Source: Treponema denticola (GTDB taxonomy: Bacteria; Spirochaetota; Spirochaetia; Treponematales; Treponemataceae). Taken from it: 64,000 bases of DNA. Location: NCBI RefSeq assembly GCF_024181405.1, contig NZ_CP051302.1, forward strand, positions 1,240,001 to 1,304,000, in the 5' to 3' direction. The position numbers were made by a program, and so were the translations under genes. Positions 1 to 7,954 of this stretch are shown here, one piece after another (within the stretch, counting starts at the first letter, position 1; each line of letters begins with the position of its first letter). Below the pieces are notes generated by a model. It was given only the letters and a program-made list of their open reading frames with translations. It ran no database searches and was not told the DNA's origin.

Positions 1-4
1 GTCA

Positions 5-70
5 ACCTAACATTCGCTTAACCTGCATTTGCGGCTTGTCCGCAATGTCAGGTTGAAGCGGGTGTTAGTT
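5..70 (-). repeat. attC site, cassette 17
   Basis: Common array type (type A): core ACCTAAC, complementary arms built on CTTAACCTGCATT and AATGTCAGGTTGAAG, a short GCGGCTTGTCCGC hairpin in the centre, and a closing GTTAG core. The TAA stop of the upstream gene lies inside the closing core. The next cassette is outside the window. Confidence 0.92.
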
Positions 71-1486
71 GTATGGTCTTATCAACTCTACAAATACCTT
101 ATCTTTATATGCAGTAGGAGCATTCTTAATATCCTTTAGTAGATAGTCAAGAATTTGCTGAACTCTTGGGGCAATAGCGATTGTCCTAAGTAAAGTAAGT
201 ATTGATTCATAATGTTTGAAACAAATTGCATTATATATTCTAGCACCGACAACTGGATCAAAAGTCATTAAAACCAGTTTTGCGATCATATCATCATCAA
301 GTAAGGAGAGGAATTTGTCATAAAGAGGTAAACCACCTGGACTTACGCCATCACAGTATGAATATCCTCTTCCAATTCTACAAAGCAAAACGGTTCGAAT
401 TATTTTTTCTGAAACTTCAGAGGGAATATCTGATGTAGTTTTGCAAAATAGTAATATTTCAGACATTATTGGTGGTTCGTTATAGTAATTATCTCGCCCA
501 GTACGAGCATCTTCTAATCGATCAACTAAGTCATTTAAGGTTGATACTCTTGCTGGTAAGGATTCATATCTACGTCCATCAACTATTGTTAGAAATTCTA
601 TTCCATTTTTCAGTTTTTCTTGATGAAGGTTTGTTCTAAAACCATCAATAATGACTCCTATTTTAAATTTCAAAGATTCTTGACAACAATCCCAAATTAC
701 AGGAGCTATTCTAGCTATATTTGCTTTCAAAACTTGCGTTGTATTTGGATCAATAAATATACCGAAAATGGTAATAACCATATTATTAACATGTGGTAAT
801 GACAACTGTCTTATTTCTTGAATTAGGCGTTGTACGGTTGCCTGATCAATTGGTTTATCAGCTGTTTTTATATTATCAATGAACGCTTTGATTTTTATTG
901 CTGATTCAGAGGGACGGTCTTGCAGAACATCTTTCACACATGTCTGCAACCATCCAAGTAACTCATATCCACCAATACTTTCAACATTGGGATGTGAAGC
1001 AGCTACATCGTTGCGCATATTAAGTATGTGCAATAGTTTCTTATAAACAACTTCTGAAATTAGTTCTAGTTTTTTACATGTGTCTAGAAGTACAACATCT
1101 TTTAATCCTGCAAGATCTTTTTCATCTTTGTATAATTCACGATTTTTTCCTCCAACAGCGGCATCAAAAAACAAATCAATACCATAAATACTTGCTTTTT
1201 TTCTTAGATTTAATACTACTTCATTCCAGATGTAATTTAGTGCTGCATCAAATAAACCTATAGCACTAGCTCCAACAAATTTTGACAAGTATCTAGCATC
1301 ACGTTTTTCTTCATTGGGTAATGCCGCTATAAATTTAGGCAAATTAGCACTAATGACGGCTCTTTCCGTGTCATTTGCAATGATATTATCTGCCGGTAAA
1401 CCATACTGTGCTAAATATTCCACGAAAATATTGGTTTCTACGGCTAATTCCTTACTACCACCAATCGGTGCCAATTGATTTGACAT
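65..1486 (-). CDS. HEPN-like domain protein (cassette 17), function unknown
   Basis: This soluble, largely helical protein of about 473 residues is not one I recognise by family. The start is placed at the Met of MSNQLAP because AGGAGA lies 8 nt upstream; the 11 extra upstream codons would cover that ribosome binding site and the cassette-head hairpin. Residues 158-165 read RNDVAASH, an R-polar-x5-H arrangement typical of HEPN ribonuclease domains, preceded by an amphipathic helix. HEPN proteins are often abortive-infection or toxin RNases, which would fit a defence-rich integron. The stop codon is supplied by attC. The family assignment is an inference from one motif only. Confidence 0.6.
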   Translation of the reverse strand: MSNQLAPIGGSKELAVETNIFVEYLAQYGLPADNIIANDTERAVISANLPKFIAALPNEEKRDARYLSKFVGASAIGLFDAALNYIWNEVVLNLRKKASIYGIDLFFDAAVGGKNRELYKDEKDLAGLKDVVLLDTCKKLELISEVVYKKLLHILNMRNDVAASHPNVESIGGYELLGWLQTCVKDVLQDRPSESAIKIKAFIDNIKTADKPIDQATVQRLIQEIRQLSLPHVNNMVITIFGIFIDPNTTQVLKANIARIAPVIWDCCQESLKFKIGVIIDGFRTNLHQEKLKNGIEFLTIVDGRRYESLPARVSTLNDLVDRLEDARTGRDNYYNEPPIMSEILLFCKTTSDIPSEVSEKIIRTVLLCRIGRGYSYCDGVSPGGLPLYDKFLSLLDDDMIAKLVLMTFDPVVGARIYNAICFKHYESILTLLRTIAIAPRVQQILDYLLKDIKNAPTAYKDKVFVELIRPYN

Positions 1487-1517
1487 ATTTTCTCCTTTTT
1501 TCGCGCCGAAGGCGTCC

Positions 1518-1583
1518 AACTAACATTCGCTTAACCTGCATTTGCGGCTTGTCCGCAATGTCAGGTTGAAGCGGTAGTTAGAC
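1518..1583 (-). repeat. attC site, cassette 16
   Basis: Type A site with closing core GTTAGAC at 1577-1583. The cassette-head hairpin of cassette 17 lies beside it at 1504-1514 (CGCC, 3-nt loop, GGCG). Confidence 0.92.
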
Positions 1584-1584
1584 G

Positions 1585-1905
1585 CTATTTGCTATTCGCT
1601 CCAAACAAAATACGAACAAAATCTCTTCTTGAATACAAAATCCTTACAATTCTTATAACTTCGTCTTCAATTCTATAAAATATTGAATAATTATTTGCAA
1701 GCACAAACCTATAATCTGTAGGAAATGAAACATATTTTTCCACAGGAATCCCTATATTTGGAAAAACTGTCAAATTTTCATATGTTTCTATAATTTTTGA
1801 AATGGTATTATGTGCTGCTATGGGATTTTGAAGTTCATTCTCTATATAATCTTTGATTTCAAGTAAATCTGCTGCCGCTTGCGGAGCAATCTTTATCTCA
1901 AACAT
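1585..1905 (-). CDS. ParE/RelE-family toxin (cassette 16)
   Basis: A 106-residue type II toxin of the RelE/ParE superfamily. Visible features are the N-terminal beta strand MFEIKIAPQAAADLLEIKDY, the central P-x-x-G-x-P segment, the YRFVLANNYSIFYRIED strands and the C-terminal RIVRILYSRRDF typical of ParE-like proteins. Known members either poison gyrase or cleave mRNA on the ribosome; the sequence alone does not decide which. The start codon overlaps the antitoxin stop as TGATG, so the two are translationally coupled. The longer reading frame that begins inside the antitoxin gene is rejected because the family begins at MFEI. The gene ends within 2 bp of attC. Confidence 0.82.
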   Translation of the reverse strand: MFEIKIAPQAAADLLEIKDYIENELQNPIAAHNTISKIIETYENLTVFPNIGIPVEKYVSFPTDYRFVLANNYSIFYRIEDEVIRIVRILYSRRDFVRILFGANSK

Positions 1906-2150
1906 CAAAGTCTCACCATTTTTCTGACTTGAGCTGTGTCCAGCCATCCATTTTGCAAAGCAGATTCTTCGCCTTTCTTCAATTCAGAAAAAAGAGTTTG
2001 CGTAGCCGTCAATTTTTCGTAATCTCTTATGGAAATCACAGCATAACACCCCCTGCCATTTTTAGTAAGAAAAACCGGCGATTCATCAGCAACATCCTGC
2101 AAAACTTCATTATAATTACGCAAATCCGAAACAGGTTTTATAGCAATCAT
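1905..2150 (-). CDS. Phd/YefM-family antitoxin (cassette 16)
   Basis: An 81-residue antitoxin that should bind and neutralise the toxin encoded just downstream and autoregulate the pair. The N-terminal MIAIKPVSDLRNYNEVLQDV, the PVFLTKNGRGCYAVISIRDYEKL block and the acidic, helical C-terminal tail follow the Phd/YefM pattern. The ATG at 2150 is chosen because AGAGG lies 5 nt upstream; a GTG two codons earlier would overlap that site. The gene sits below a shared AT-rich leader carrying its own promoter-like sequence, as expected for an addiction cassette that must be expressed wherever it lands in the array. Confidence 0.85.
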   Translation of the reverse strand: MIAIKPVSDLRNYNEVLQDVADESPVFLTKNGRGCYAVISIRDYEKLTATQTLFSELKKGEESALQNGWLDTAQVRKMVRL

Positions 2151-2214
2151 ATACACCTCTAATATTCGTAATATTTTACTAAATAATTATCTTAAAATAC
2201 TTATAAAATGTCAA

Positions 2215-2474
2215 GTGGATTAAACTCTCATATTTTTTACTAATTGTGAATAAAGAGCTCTCTATGACCATCCGAAGGACTTTTAGTTCGTTGATTTCCT
2301 TAATAAGTTAAAAAACACTTGGATAAAAGTTTACTTTTTCTTACTCAATTAGTCATTATAATAAAACATAACTTTATTCAAAAAACTAAGCTATTAATTC
2401 AGGTTTTAAGCTTTAATTTACAAAAAATACACCTTATTTTTCAAAGTTACAGTTTATCGTGCCGTAAGGCATCC
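2215..2474 (-). repeat. Shared AT-rich cassette leader, copy 1
   Basis: Noncoding head of cassette 16, homologous to stretches at 3125-3402, 6978-7093 and 13740-14080. It begins with the hairpin TGCC-4nt-GGCA (2460-2471) and contains a short GTCC-3nt-GGAC-like palindrome near 2272. No ORF is seen. Confidence 0.8.
2355..2382 (-). promoter_or_regulatory. Candidate sigma70 promoter for the Phd/ParE cassette
   Basis: On the minus strand TTTGAA (2382-2377) is followed after 16 nt by TATAAT (2360-2355). The same pair with the same spacing is kept in the leader near 13960-13990. The surrounding region is very AT-rich, so chance matches are possible. Confidence 0.45.
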
Positions 2475-2567
2475 GTCTAACATGCAGTTAAGCTGCAAAA
2501 CGTACCGGCGTTTAGCCGGCCCGCTATGTAAGAGCGGGTTTTGTCAGTCTTGAACTGCGTGTTAGAC
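2475..2567 (-). repeat. attC site, cassette 15 (long type B)
   Basis: A 93-bp site of a second class. It shares the GTCTAAC and GTTAGAC cores with type A, but its arms are built on GCAGTTAAGCTGCAAAAC and GTTTTGTCAGTCTTGAACTGC, with two extra hairpins in the centre. Similar sites are at 5876-5966 and 13322-13412. Head hairpin of cassette 16 at 2460-2471. Confidence 0.88.
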
Positions 2568-2579
2568 GCATTGAATTAT

Positions 2580-2837
2580 TTATCTTTCTATCAGCTTTCC
2601 GGTTAAATATTTATGTAAAATACTTCCTGCAAAAACTTCATATTCCATACCTTCTTCAAAAGCTTTGGCCTTTAGATTATTCATATCTTGCTTGACAAGC
2701 ATTATATCTATCTTCTCTCTTTTCATAAGCATACTTTCAGCAGCCTTTTTTAAATCATTACTAAGATCATAAAAATTTTTTACCGATTTCCATTCATCAT
2801 TTTCTATAGATTCATACAACTCTTTTTCTCTATTCAT
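2580..2837 (-). CDS. BrnA/CopG-like antitoxin (cassette 15)
   Basis: An 85-residue charged, helical protein encoded directly after a BrnT-like toxin with an 8-bp overlap. The KKAAESMLMKREKIDIMLVKQDMNNLKAKAFEEGMEYEVFAGSILHKYLTGKL stretch resembles the ribbon-helix-helix antitoxins that follow BrnT (a beta strand followed by two helices). The start at 2837 is set by AAGGAG 7 nt upstream. The position in the pair and the RHH-like pattern support an antitoxin and autorepressor role; the exact family is less certain than that of the toxin. Confidence 0.7.
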   Translation of the reverse strand: MNREKELYESIENDEWKSVKNFYDLSNDLKKAAESMLMKREKIDIMLVKQDMNNLKAKAFEEGMEYEVFAGSILHKYLTGKLIER

Positions 2838-3117
2838 TTTCTTCTCCTTTCCAGTCAAGATATTTCGACGTATATTTTCTACTTGGAAAAATAGTTTTCA
2901 AAAAACAAACATCATTTTCAAGTACACAAGGAACTACATATACATATCTATCAATTTCTACAAGAAGCAAAAGTTGATTTGGATATTTTTCTTTGTTTGG
3001 ATGCTCTAAAATATCCAATAAACCATCTTGCTCAATTGCCACAATAATCCGCTCAAACGATATATTTCTATCTCTTTTAAGCATCATATTTTTTTCATTA
3101 TTCCAATCGAATATCAT
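2830..3117 (-). CDS. BrnT-like toxin (cassette 15)
   Basis: A 95-residue protein with the BrnT fold pattern: an opening MIFDWNNEKNMMLKRDRNISFE, matching the family theme of F-W-D-x-x-K followed by a basic helix, then four beta strands around LLLLVEIDRYVYVVPCVLEND. BrnT is a RelE-fold ribonuclease that stops translation. The typical ISARKA block is replaced by TIFPSRKYTSK, so the member is divergent. No ribosome binding site is visible ahead of the ATG, and a TTGAAA/TAGTAT pair overlaps the start, so initiation is unclear. The gene lies below the second copy of the shared leader. Confidence 0.65.
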   Translation of the reverse strand: MIFDWNNEKNMMLKRDRNISFERIIVAIEQDGLLDILEHPNKEKYPNQLLLLVEIDRYVYVVPCVLENDVCFLKTIFPSRKYTSKYLDWKGEENE

Positions 3118-3124
3118 ACTATAA

Positions 3125-3402
3125 ATAATATATCACTTTTTCAATCTTTTAACAATAAATCTTAATACTACAAATATTTATTATAATTACCACGACCGTC
3201 CGAAGGACTTTTATTTCGTTGATTTCCTTAGCTAGTTTAAAATCCTTAGATAAAAGTTTATTTTTACTTATCCAAGTGTAGATATTATAACATAACTTTA
3301 TCCAAAGAACATAAGCTTTTAATTTTGGTTTTATGCTTTAATTTATAAAAAATACACCCTATTTTTCAAAGTTACAGTTTATCGTGCCGTAAGGCATCAT
3401 CT
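3125..3402 (-). repeat. Shared AT-rich cassette leader, copy 2
   Basis: Noncoding head of cassette 15, homologous to the leader at 2215-2474, with head hairpin at 3385-3396. A 5-nt deletion relative to copy 1 shortens the spacing between the TATAAT-like and TTTGAA-like motifs, so the promoter proposed for copy 1 is not conserved here. Confidence 0.78.
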
Positions 3403-3468
3403 GTCTAACTACCGCTTAACCTGCATTTGCGGCTTGTCCGCAATGTCAGGTTGAAGCGGGTGTTATGT
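3403..3468 (-). repeat. attC site, cassette 14
   Basis: Type A site. Its closing core GTTATGT (3462-3468) supplies the TAA stop of the NERD gene. Head hairpin of cassette 15 at 3385-3396. Confidence 0.92.
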
Positions 3469-4233
3469 GTTTATTTTAAAAAAAGGCATAGTAAATCTAC
3501 ATCTTGGATAATTCGAACATCCATAAAATTTACCAGATTTACCTTCTCTTAATTTTAACTCACTATTACATCGAGGACAAATTAAATTCTCCATTTTTAA
3601 TTTTCTTTCAACTACAGTTTGTCTTATATTGTTAATATGTTCAACTTTTATTTCCTCGTCAACAATATTTTTACTTGAAAGTAAGTTTACAATTTTCTGA
3701 ATTTCTATTTCTGTAAGACACTTATTTGTAGTATCCGAGTAAATCAAGTCTAAAAGATCATCATCATAAATTACAGGCATATTAGATTCTATGTTTTTTA
3801 ATTCCGCATTACCAACAAAAACGACAATAGGAAAATATTTTATATCGCTATATTCTGCAAATAGTTCTTTTATTGCAAAAACATGAGCCTGATTTTGTTT
3901 TACAGGATTTCTAAATTTATTCTTTTCATTATAAATTACTTGCATCCAATATTCAGCTTTTTCATTTCCAAAAATCCAACCGCTGTAATTTTTTGTTTCT
4001 ATTACAAAAATTCCATAAGCAGAGATTACTATATGGTCTATCTGTGTTGTTTTACCATTTTTTGTCCGTAACATTACATCATTAAAAACTTTATACTCAT
4101 TTTCATCCAATGATGATAAAATTTTCGATACATAATGTTCCCCCATTTCTCCTCTGCTTACCCAAACCCATTTTCCAAGAAAAAAAATGACGAGGATAAA
4201 AGCAATAAAACCAAATATAATCAATAACATCAT
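3463..4233 (-). CDS. NERD-domain membrane-anchored nuclease-like protein with topoisomerase zinc finger (cassette 14)
   Basis: A 256-residue protein in three parts: a hydrophobic anchor (residues 2-25), a NERD domain (about 30-140) and a C-terminal C4 zinc finger of the topoisomerase I type (CPRCNSEL...GCSNYPRC, about 218-250). In the NERD part GEMGEHYVSKIL, the acid-containing TQIDHIVIS and the FVIETKNYSGW block correspond to the restriction-endonuclease-like core (D...E-x-K). NERD proteins are predicted DNA-processing enzymes and occur in plasmids and defence islands. The gene is the second of a two-gene cassette. No good ribosome binding site is visible, so coupling to the gene upstream is possible. 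Confidence 0.85.
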   Translation of the reverse strand: MMLLIIFGFIAFILVIFFLGKWVWVSRGEMGEHYVSKILSSLDENEYKVFNDVMLRTKNGKTTQIDHIVISAYGIFVIETKNYSGWIFGNEKAEYWMQVIYNEKNKFRNPVKQNQAHVFAIKELFAEYSDIKYFPIVVFVGNAELKNIESNMPVIYDDDLLDLIYSDTTNKCLTEIEIQKIVNLLSSKNIVDEEIKVEHINNIRQTVVERKLKMENLICPRCNSELKLREGKSGKFYGCSNYPRCRFTMPFFKINT

Positions 4234-4246
4234 ACTATTTTAAAAT

Positions 4247-4834
4247 TTAGAATACGGAATCGTGGTCATCTTCAACACCGTTTGCATTATTAAAATAGTA
4301 GTATAATACAAGATGTGCTGTCCCATCAAAACAGCCATCCGCTACAATACAATCTAATACAATACCTTCCAAGTCATCCATAAGTGTAGTTTTCTCATCC
4401 CATATTGCGGATAGTTCACGAGAACCTTCTCTTAACGAATAAAACCAATATTCATCTTTTTGATAATAAGAATTAGCCGTATTTTTATATCTATCATTCA
4501 CTTTTGGTTTCCCATAAGTTTTAGCAATTCTATCTTTAACAGAAGTAAAAGCATTTTGAATTTCTGTACCATATTTATTGCAGCTAATAGAATCCGAAAT
4601 TGCCCTAATCTGGTACAAACCTGTTTTCTCATTTACATAAACCACATAATATGAAAAAAGAGGATGCTTTTTTATAGGTTTTACTAAATAAATTTCATCT
4701 TTTACAAAAGATGGATATTCTTCACTCTGTTCAGCAATTTCATCTATTGTCATTCCCATTTTTAAACCAAACGGAGATGCAAATATTGCAATAGATAAAA
4801 ATACAAAAACATATATTAATACAAACCTTTTCAT
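4247..4834 (-). CDS. Secreted protein of unknown function (cassette 14)
   Basis: A 195-residue protein with a clear signal peptide (MKRFVLIYVFVFLSIAIFASPF) followed by a region beginning GLKMGMTIDEIAEQ, a pattern common in periplasmic bacterial proteins that may bind small ligands or peptides. The rest is a mixed alpha/beta domain ending in an acidic tail. The ATG at 4834 is chosen because GGAGGTAGAA directly precedes it; the longer frame runs back through attC and is not real. No attC separates it from the NERD gene 13 bp downstream, so both move as one cassette. The function is not recognised. Confidence 0.7.
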   Translation of the reverse strand: MKRFVLIYVFVFLSIAIFASPFGLKMGMTIDEIAEQSEEYPSFVKDEIYLVKPIKKHPLFSYYVVYVNEKTGLYQIRAISDSISCNKYGTEIQNAFTSVKDRIAKTYGKPKVNDRYKNTANSYYQKDEYWFYSLREGSRELSAIWDEKTTLMDDLEGIVLDCIVADGCFDGTAHLVLYYYFNNANGVEDDHDSVF

Positions 4835-4865
4835 TTCTACCTCCAAGCTGCCTGAAGGGCAGTCC

Positions 4866-5007
4866 ACATAACATCTGCTTAACCTGCATTTGCGGCTTTG
4901 CCGAAGCGAAGCGTAAGGCAAAGTTGGCGTAAAACTTGCGGTGCCGAAAAGGCACATTAAGCAAGTTTTATGACAAAACAAATGTCAGGTTGAAGCGGGT
5001 GTTAGAC
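4866..5007 (-). repeat. Extended attC site, cassette 13
   Basis: Type A outer arms (ACATAAC core, CTTAACCTGCATTTGCGGC and AATGTCAGGTTGAAG arms, GTTAGAC core) enclose an enlarged centre of about 80 bp with its own hairpins, including AAAACTTGC/GCAAGTTTT around GTGCC/GGCAC. At 142 bp it is twice the usual length. Head hairpin of cassette 14 at 4848-4862. Confidence 0.88.
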
Positions 5008-5045
5008 GATATTTCTTCTTGGTATCTTTTTTTTGCTTTCTGTAT

Positions 5046-5855
5046 TTACACTTTATTCTTCTTCGCTTTTCTTATTTCTTTATCATTAAGTTCAATATTA
5101 TTTGAAAACTCATCAAAATAACATCTTGAAAATTCTTTACATGCATTTAAGTAACAAATTAAAGCTACTTTTGAATTTATTCTTTTTACTTGTGTAGCTT
5201 TAGAAGGTGAAGTTATATTGCGTTTTTGACATATATTTTCTGCATCCTCTATTCTTAATAAAAATTCTGAAAGATTTGATGTGATTCCATTATAAATAAA
5301 GACATGTGTTCTATCTATTTTTGCAGCCTCTGATTGATTGAATAGAATTGAATTACGCTCCATCCTTATTGTATGATAAAATCCTTCAAAATTCTCATCT
5401 GGAAGTTTTTCAATATTTTTTATTGCTTTATCACAAATTTCCTCTAATTTCACAAATGCAATATCAGGAATTTCTTCCTTCCCAAATATTAGTCGCAATA
5501 TACTAGGTTTTAATACATTTTCAATATTTTCTTTTGCAATTCTAAATTGATTTAATGAAGATATATTTTTAAAAATAATATTGATAAAATTCAAAATCAA
5601 TCCTAGTAAAATACTATCAGCTATCGGATTTATGAACTCTTTATAATTTTTCCAAAGTCCATTTGTTTTTAAGTGGATTAAAATAAATACTATGCTAGAA
5701 TCAATAATTAAAAGTAAAAAAACAATTTTTTTCAACCAATAATAAATTAATGGACGTTTTTTTTTATTTGCAGTTATTTTAAATAGATAAGTTATCATAA
5801 TACTTACTATTACCGCAATAATAATTAATGCTATAAAAAATAGTAATTTCTTCAT
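5046..5855 (-). CDS. Integral membrane protein of unknown function (cassette 13)
   Basis: A 269-residue protein with three hydrophobic segments in the N-terminal third (about residues 3-26, 42-62 and 73-98) and a soluble, mostly helical C-terminal two-thirds with many charged residues, including DKAIKNIEKLPDENFEGFYHTIRMERNS. The start is supported by GCAGGAA 5 nt upstream. The layout resembles membrane-anchored sensors or effectors found in cassettes, but no family is recognised and no catalytic motif is seen. The gene is the only ORF of its cassette. Confidence 0.6.
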   Translation of the reverse strand: MKKLLFFIALIIIAVIVSIMITYLFKITANKKKRPLIYYWLKKIVFLLLIIDSSIVFILIHLKTNGLWKNYKEFINPIADSILLGLILNFINIIFKNISSLNQFRIAKENIENVLKPSILRLIFGKEEIPDIAFVKLEEICDKAIKNIEKLPDENFEGFYHTIRMERNSILFNQSEAAKIDRTHVFIYNGITSNLSEFLLRIEDAENICQKRNITSPSKATQVKRINSKVALICYLNACKEFSRCYFDEFSNNIELNDKEIRKAKKNKV

Positions 5856-5875
5856 TTTTCCTGCTTGCCCCGCGC

Positions 5876-5966
5876 GTCTAACGTGCAGTTAAGCTGCAAA
5901 ACGTACCGGCGTCTAGCCGGCCGCTCTTCAGAGCGGATTTTGTCAGTCTTGAACTGCGTGTTAGAC
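5876..5966 (-). repeat. attC site, cassette 12 (type B)
   Basis: A 91-bp type B site, nearly identical to 13322-13412. No clear head hairpin is seen for cassette 13, one of two exceptions in the array. Confidence 0.88.
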
Positions 5967-6395
5967 ACTTTTATTTTATTTATATAACTTAATATTAACA
6001 ATTACGCTTTTAATTTTACACTATTTTGCTTTTTATTACAATATTTAATAAATAAAAAACTTAAAATTTTAATATAAAGCTTTATTATTTGCATATCCAA
6101 CTTTCATATTACTTAACACATATATTAAAACTATTAATTTAACTATAATTCTATATTATTTATAAAACAAATCTTTTATAAATAATATTCTCTTAAATTA
6201 TAAGCTTATTCTTAACAATAAACTTTATTTTTTAACTATACAGCTTTTTAATTACTAAATCATTAAAATCTAAACTAAAACTTTATTTTTATTTAACAAG
6301 TTAATTATTATAATCACCATGACCGTCCGAAGGACTTTTATTTTGTTGATTTCCTTAGCTAGTTTAAAATCCTTAGATAAAAGTTTTATTTTCTT
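5960..6395 (-). repeat. Duplicated AT-rich noncoding segment, copy 1
   Basis: About 430 bp of very AT-rich DNA, roughly 95 percent identical by eye to 13406-13838 apart from small indels. It lies 3' of the cassette 12 ORF and next to the same attC type as its twin. It holds no ORF. Confidence 0.85.
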
Positions 6396-6430
6396 AATAT
6401 TTTCTTATCTCAAGAGTTTTATCAAGTAGT
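6310..6430 (-). repeat. Leader-derived repeat unit in cassette 12
   Basis: Contains the GACCGTCCGAAGGACTTTTA motif and about 100 bp that match the distal part of the shared leader and the tandem units at 13742 and 13834. Here it lies 3' of the ORF rather than 5'. Confidence 0.7.
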
Positions 6431-6488
6431 TTTTAAATTTACCTCCAATTATTTTACAGGATCATTTTTTATCACCCTTTTCTTATCA

Positions 6489-6824
6489 TTAAAATCCATC
6501 TTGAATACCTATAGTTAGCCAACGCACATTAGAACACTCATTATATTCGGATAACAGCAATAAGGTTTGTTCTTTTAATTTATGTAATTGAGATTCCAAT
6601 TCATTAGAAAGTAGCGATTCAAAATCTTCTATGTAATGACACTCTATTAACAAATCATTTATTTTCTTATTGAATTTATATTTTTTATGCATACCAACTG
6701 GAAGGATAGAATTAATTTCATTTATGGTTATCTTTTTGTTAATGACAGCTTCAAGTACTCCCAGTATAATAACTAAAAACATTTTCTCATCATACTTTTC
6801 ATTAGTTATTTTTGTTATTTTCAT
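6489..6824 (-). CDS. Small protein, possibly DUF3969-like (cassette 12)
   Basis: A 111-residue protein, apparently all alpha, opening MKITKITNEKYDEKMFLVIILGVLEAVINKKITINEINSIL. A conserved-looking first helix and an E-D-F-E-S-L-L segment near residue 68 recall the uncharacterised DUF3969 family, remembered but not searched. AAGGAA lies 9 nt before the ATG at 6824; seven more upstream codons from a TTG would overlap that site. The ORF and the hairpin element beside it look inserted into a cassette that elsewhere in the array (13412-14081) has no ORF. The function is unknown. Confidence 0.6.
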   Translation of the reverse strand: MKITKITNEKYDEKMFLVIILGVLEAVINKKITINEINSILPVGMHKKYKFNKKINDLLIECHYIEDFESLLSNELESQLHKLKEQTLLLLSEYNECSNVRWLTIGIQDGF

Positions 6825-6853
6825 TTTTATTATTTTCCTTACCAAGTAGCTAT

Positions 6854-6977
6854 TAAACCTGTTCGGAAACTTCCGTTTCTGAATAGGTCACCTTGAAATG
6901 CGATGTTCTAAATCGTGCTATTTGTACGGTTTAGAACTCGTCGACCTGTTTGAAAACACAGTTATCGAACAGGTTTA
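6854..6977. repeat. 124-bp inverted-repeat element (MITE-like)
   Basis: Perfect 12-bp terminal inverted repeats TAAACCTGTTCG (6854-6865) and CGAACAGGTTTA (6966-6977) enclose two internal palindromes, one of them GTTCTAAA/TTTAGAAC (6905-6937). It interrupts the shared leader of cassette 12. No ORF and no convincing target duplication are seen. Confidence 0.6.
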
Positions 6978-7093
6978 TTATAATAAAACATAAGTTTCCT
7001 AAAAGGACCTAACCTATTAATTGTGGGGTGCTTTAATCTACAAAAAATACACCCATTTTTCAAAGTTGCAGTTTATCGTGCCGTAAGGCATCC
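6978..7093 (-). repeat. Shared AT-rich cassette leader, copy 3 (truncated)
   Basis: Proximal part of the leader found at 2215-2474, from the head hairpin (7079-7090) to the TTATTATAATAAAACATAA block, where the inverted-repeat element begins. Confidence 0.75.
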
Positions 7094-7159
7094 ATCTAAC
7101 ATTCGCTTGACCTGCATTTGCGGCTTGTCCGCAATGTCAGGTTGAAGCGGGTGTTAGGT
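7094..7159 (-). repeat. attC site, cassette 11
   Basis: Type A site with ATCTAAC and GTTAGGT cores. It supplies the TAA stop of the HAD gene. Head hairpin of cassette 12 at 7079-7090. Confidence 0.92.
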
Positions 7160-7924
7160 GATAATTCCTTTTTCAACAAGAAATTTAGCAACGCCATCGT
7201 TATCATTTGTATCAGTCACAAATTTTGCAATTATTTTCAATTCACTAATTGCATTTCCCATTGCCACATTATTTTTACAAAATTTGAACATTTCAATATC
7301 ATTGTAATCATCACCAAAACAATATATATCATTAGAACTAATTTTATATTTTTTAGAAATTTCATCAATTGATTTCTCTTTTGATGCATTCTTATCCATT
7401 ATTTGAATTAATGTCCTTGAATCCGTTTCTATTACATTACAAATGTTATTAAACTTTTCATTTAAATAATTTAAATCTGAATAAGAATTTATCAATATCT
7501 TATTCGGATTTTTTTGAAGTAACTTAGCCTCAGTAATAATTTCAGGACCATCCTTTACAGAATAAAAATCCTTAAAATCAAAATCGGAAGATGAAAACCA
7601 TGTATCATTATCTTCGATAGAAACCACGGCAGATTTATCATTTTCTTTTATATAATAAAATACTTCCTTAAAGACATCTTTTTCTATAAAATGAGAAAAA
7701 GTTATACCATCAAAACAGCGAACAAGAGCACCATTATAATAAATATTATCAGTTGGAACTCCAAGTTTTTTAATCTTAGAATCTATGCTTCTAGGAGGGC
7801 GAGCCGTTGCTATTACAATTTTATGACCGGCTAAATATAGCTTTTGAACAGCATTTTTATTAGATTCAGATATTTCCTTTTTAGAATTTAATAAAGTTCC
7901 ATCTAAATCAAATACAAATAACAT
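7154..7924 (-). CDS. Cof-type HAD-superfamily phosphatase (cassette 11)
   Basis: A 256-residue HAD-IIB phosphohydrolase, probably acting on small sugar or nucleotide phosphates in the cytoplasm. Motif I is FDLDGTLLNS (residues 4-13, nucleophile D5), motif II is the TARPP segment (about 45), and motifs III and IV are the KASKEKSID lysine and the CFGDDYNDIEMF acids (about 204-215). The YYNGALVRC region belongs to the type IIB cap. GGAGG lies 5 nt before the ATG at 7924, directly after the cassette-head hairpin. The gene is complete, the only ORF of its cassette, and its stop comes from attC. Confidence 0.9.
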   Translation of the reverse strand: MLFVFDLDGTLLNSKKEISESNKNAVQKLYLAGHKIVIATARPPRSIDSKIKKLGVPTDNIYYNGALVRCFDGITFSHFIEKDVFKEVFYYIKENDKSAVVSIEDNDTWFSSSDFDFKDFYSVKDGPEIITEAKLLQKNPNKILINSYSDLNYLNEKFNNICNVIETDSRTLIQIMDKNASKEKSIDEISKKYKISSNDIYCFGDDYNDIEMFKFCKNNVAMGNAISELKIIAKFVTDTNDNDGVAKFLVEKGIIT

Positions 7925-7954
7925 TTTTCCTCCAAGCGCCCCTGAGGGGCGTCC

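Noticed and set aside
4936..5121. Plus-strand ORFs running through attC sites here and at 7118, 9473 and 15836
   Set aside because: They read the attC repeat backward and carry no family signal.
6854..6977. tRNA-like or group II intron-like structure
   Set aside because: No T-loop, anticodon arm, CCA end or intron ORF; only simple inverted repeats.
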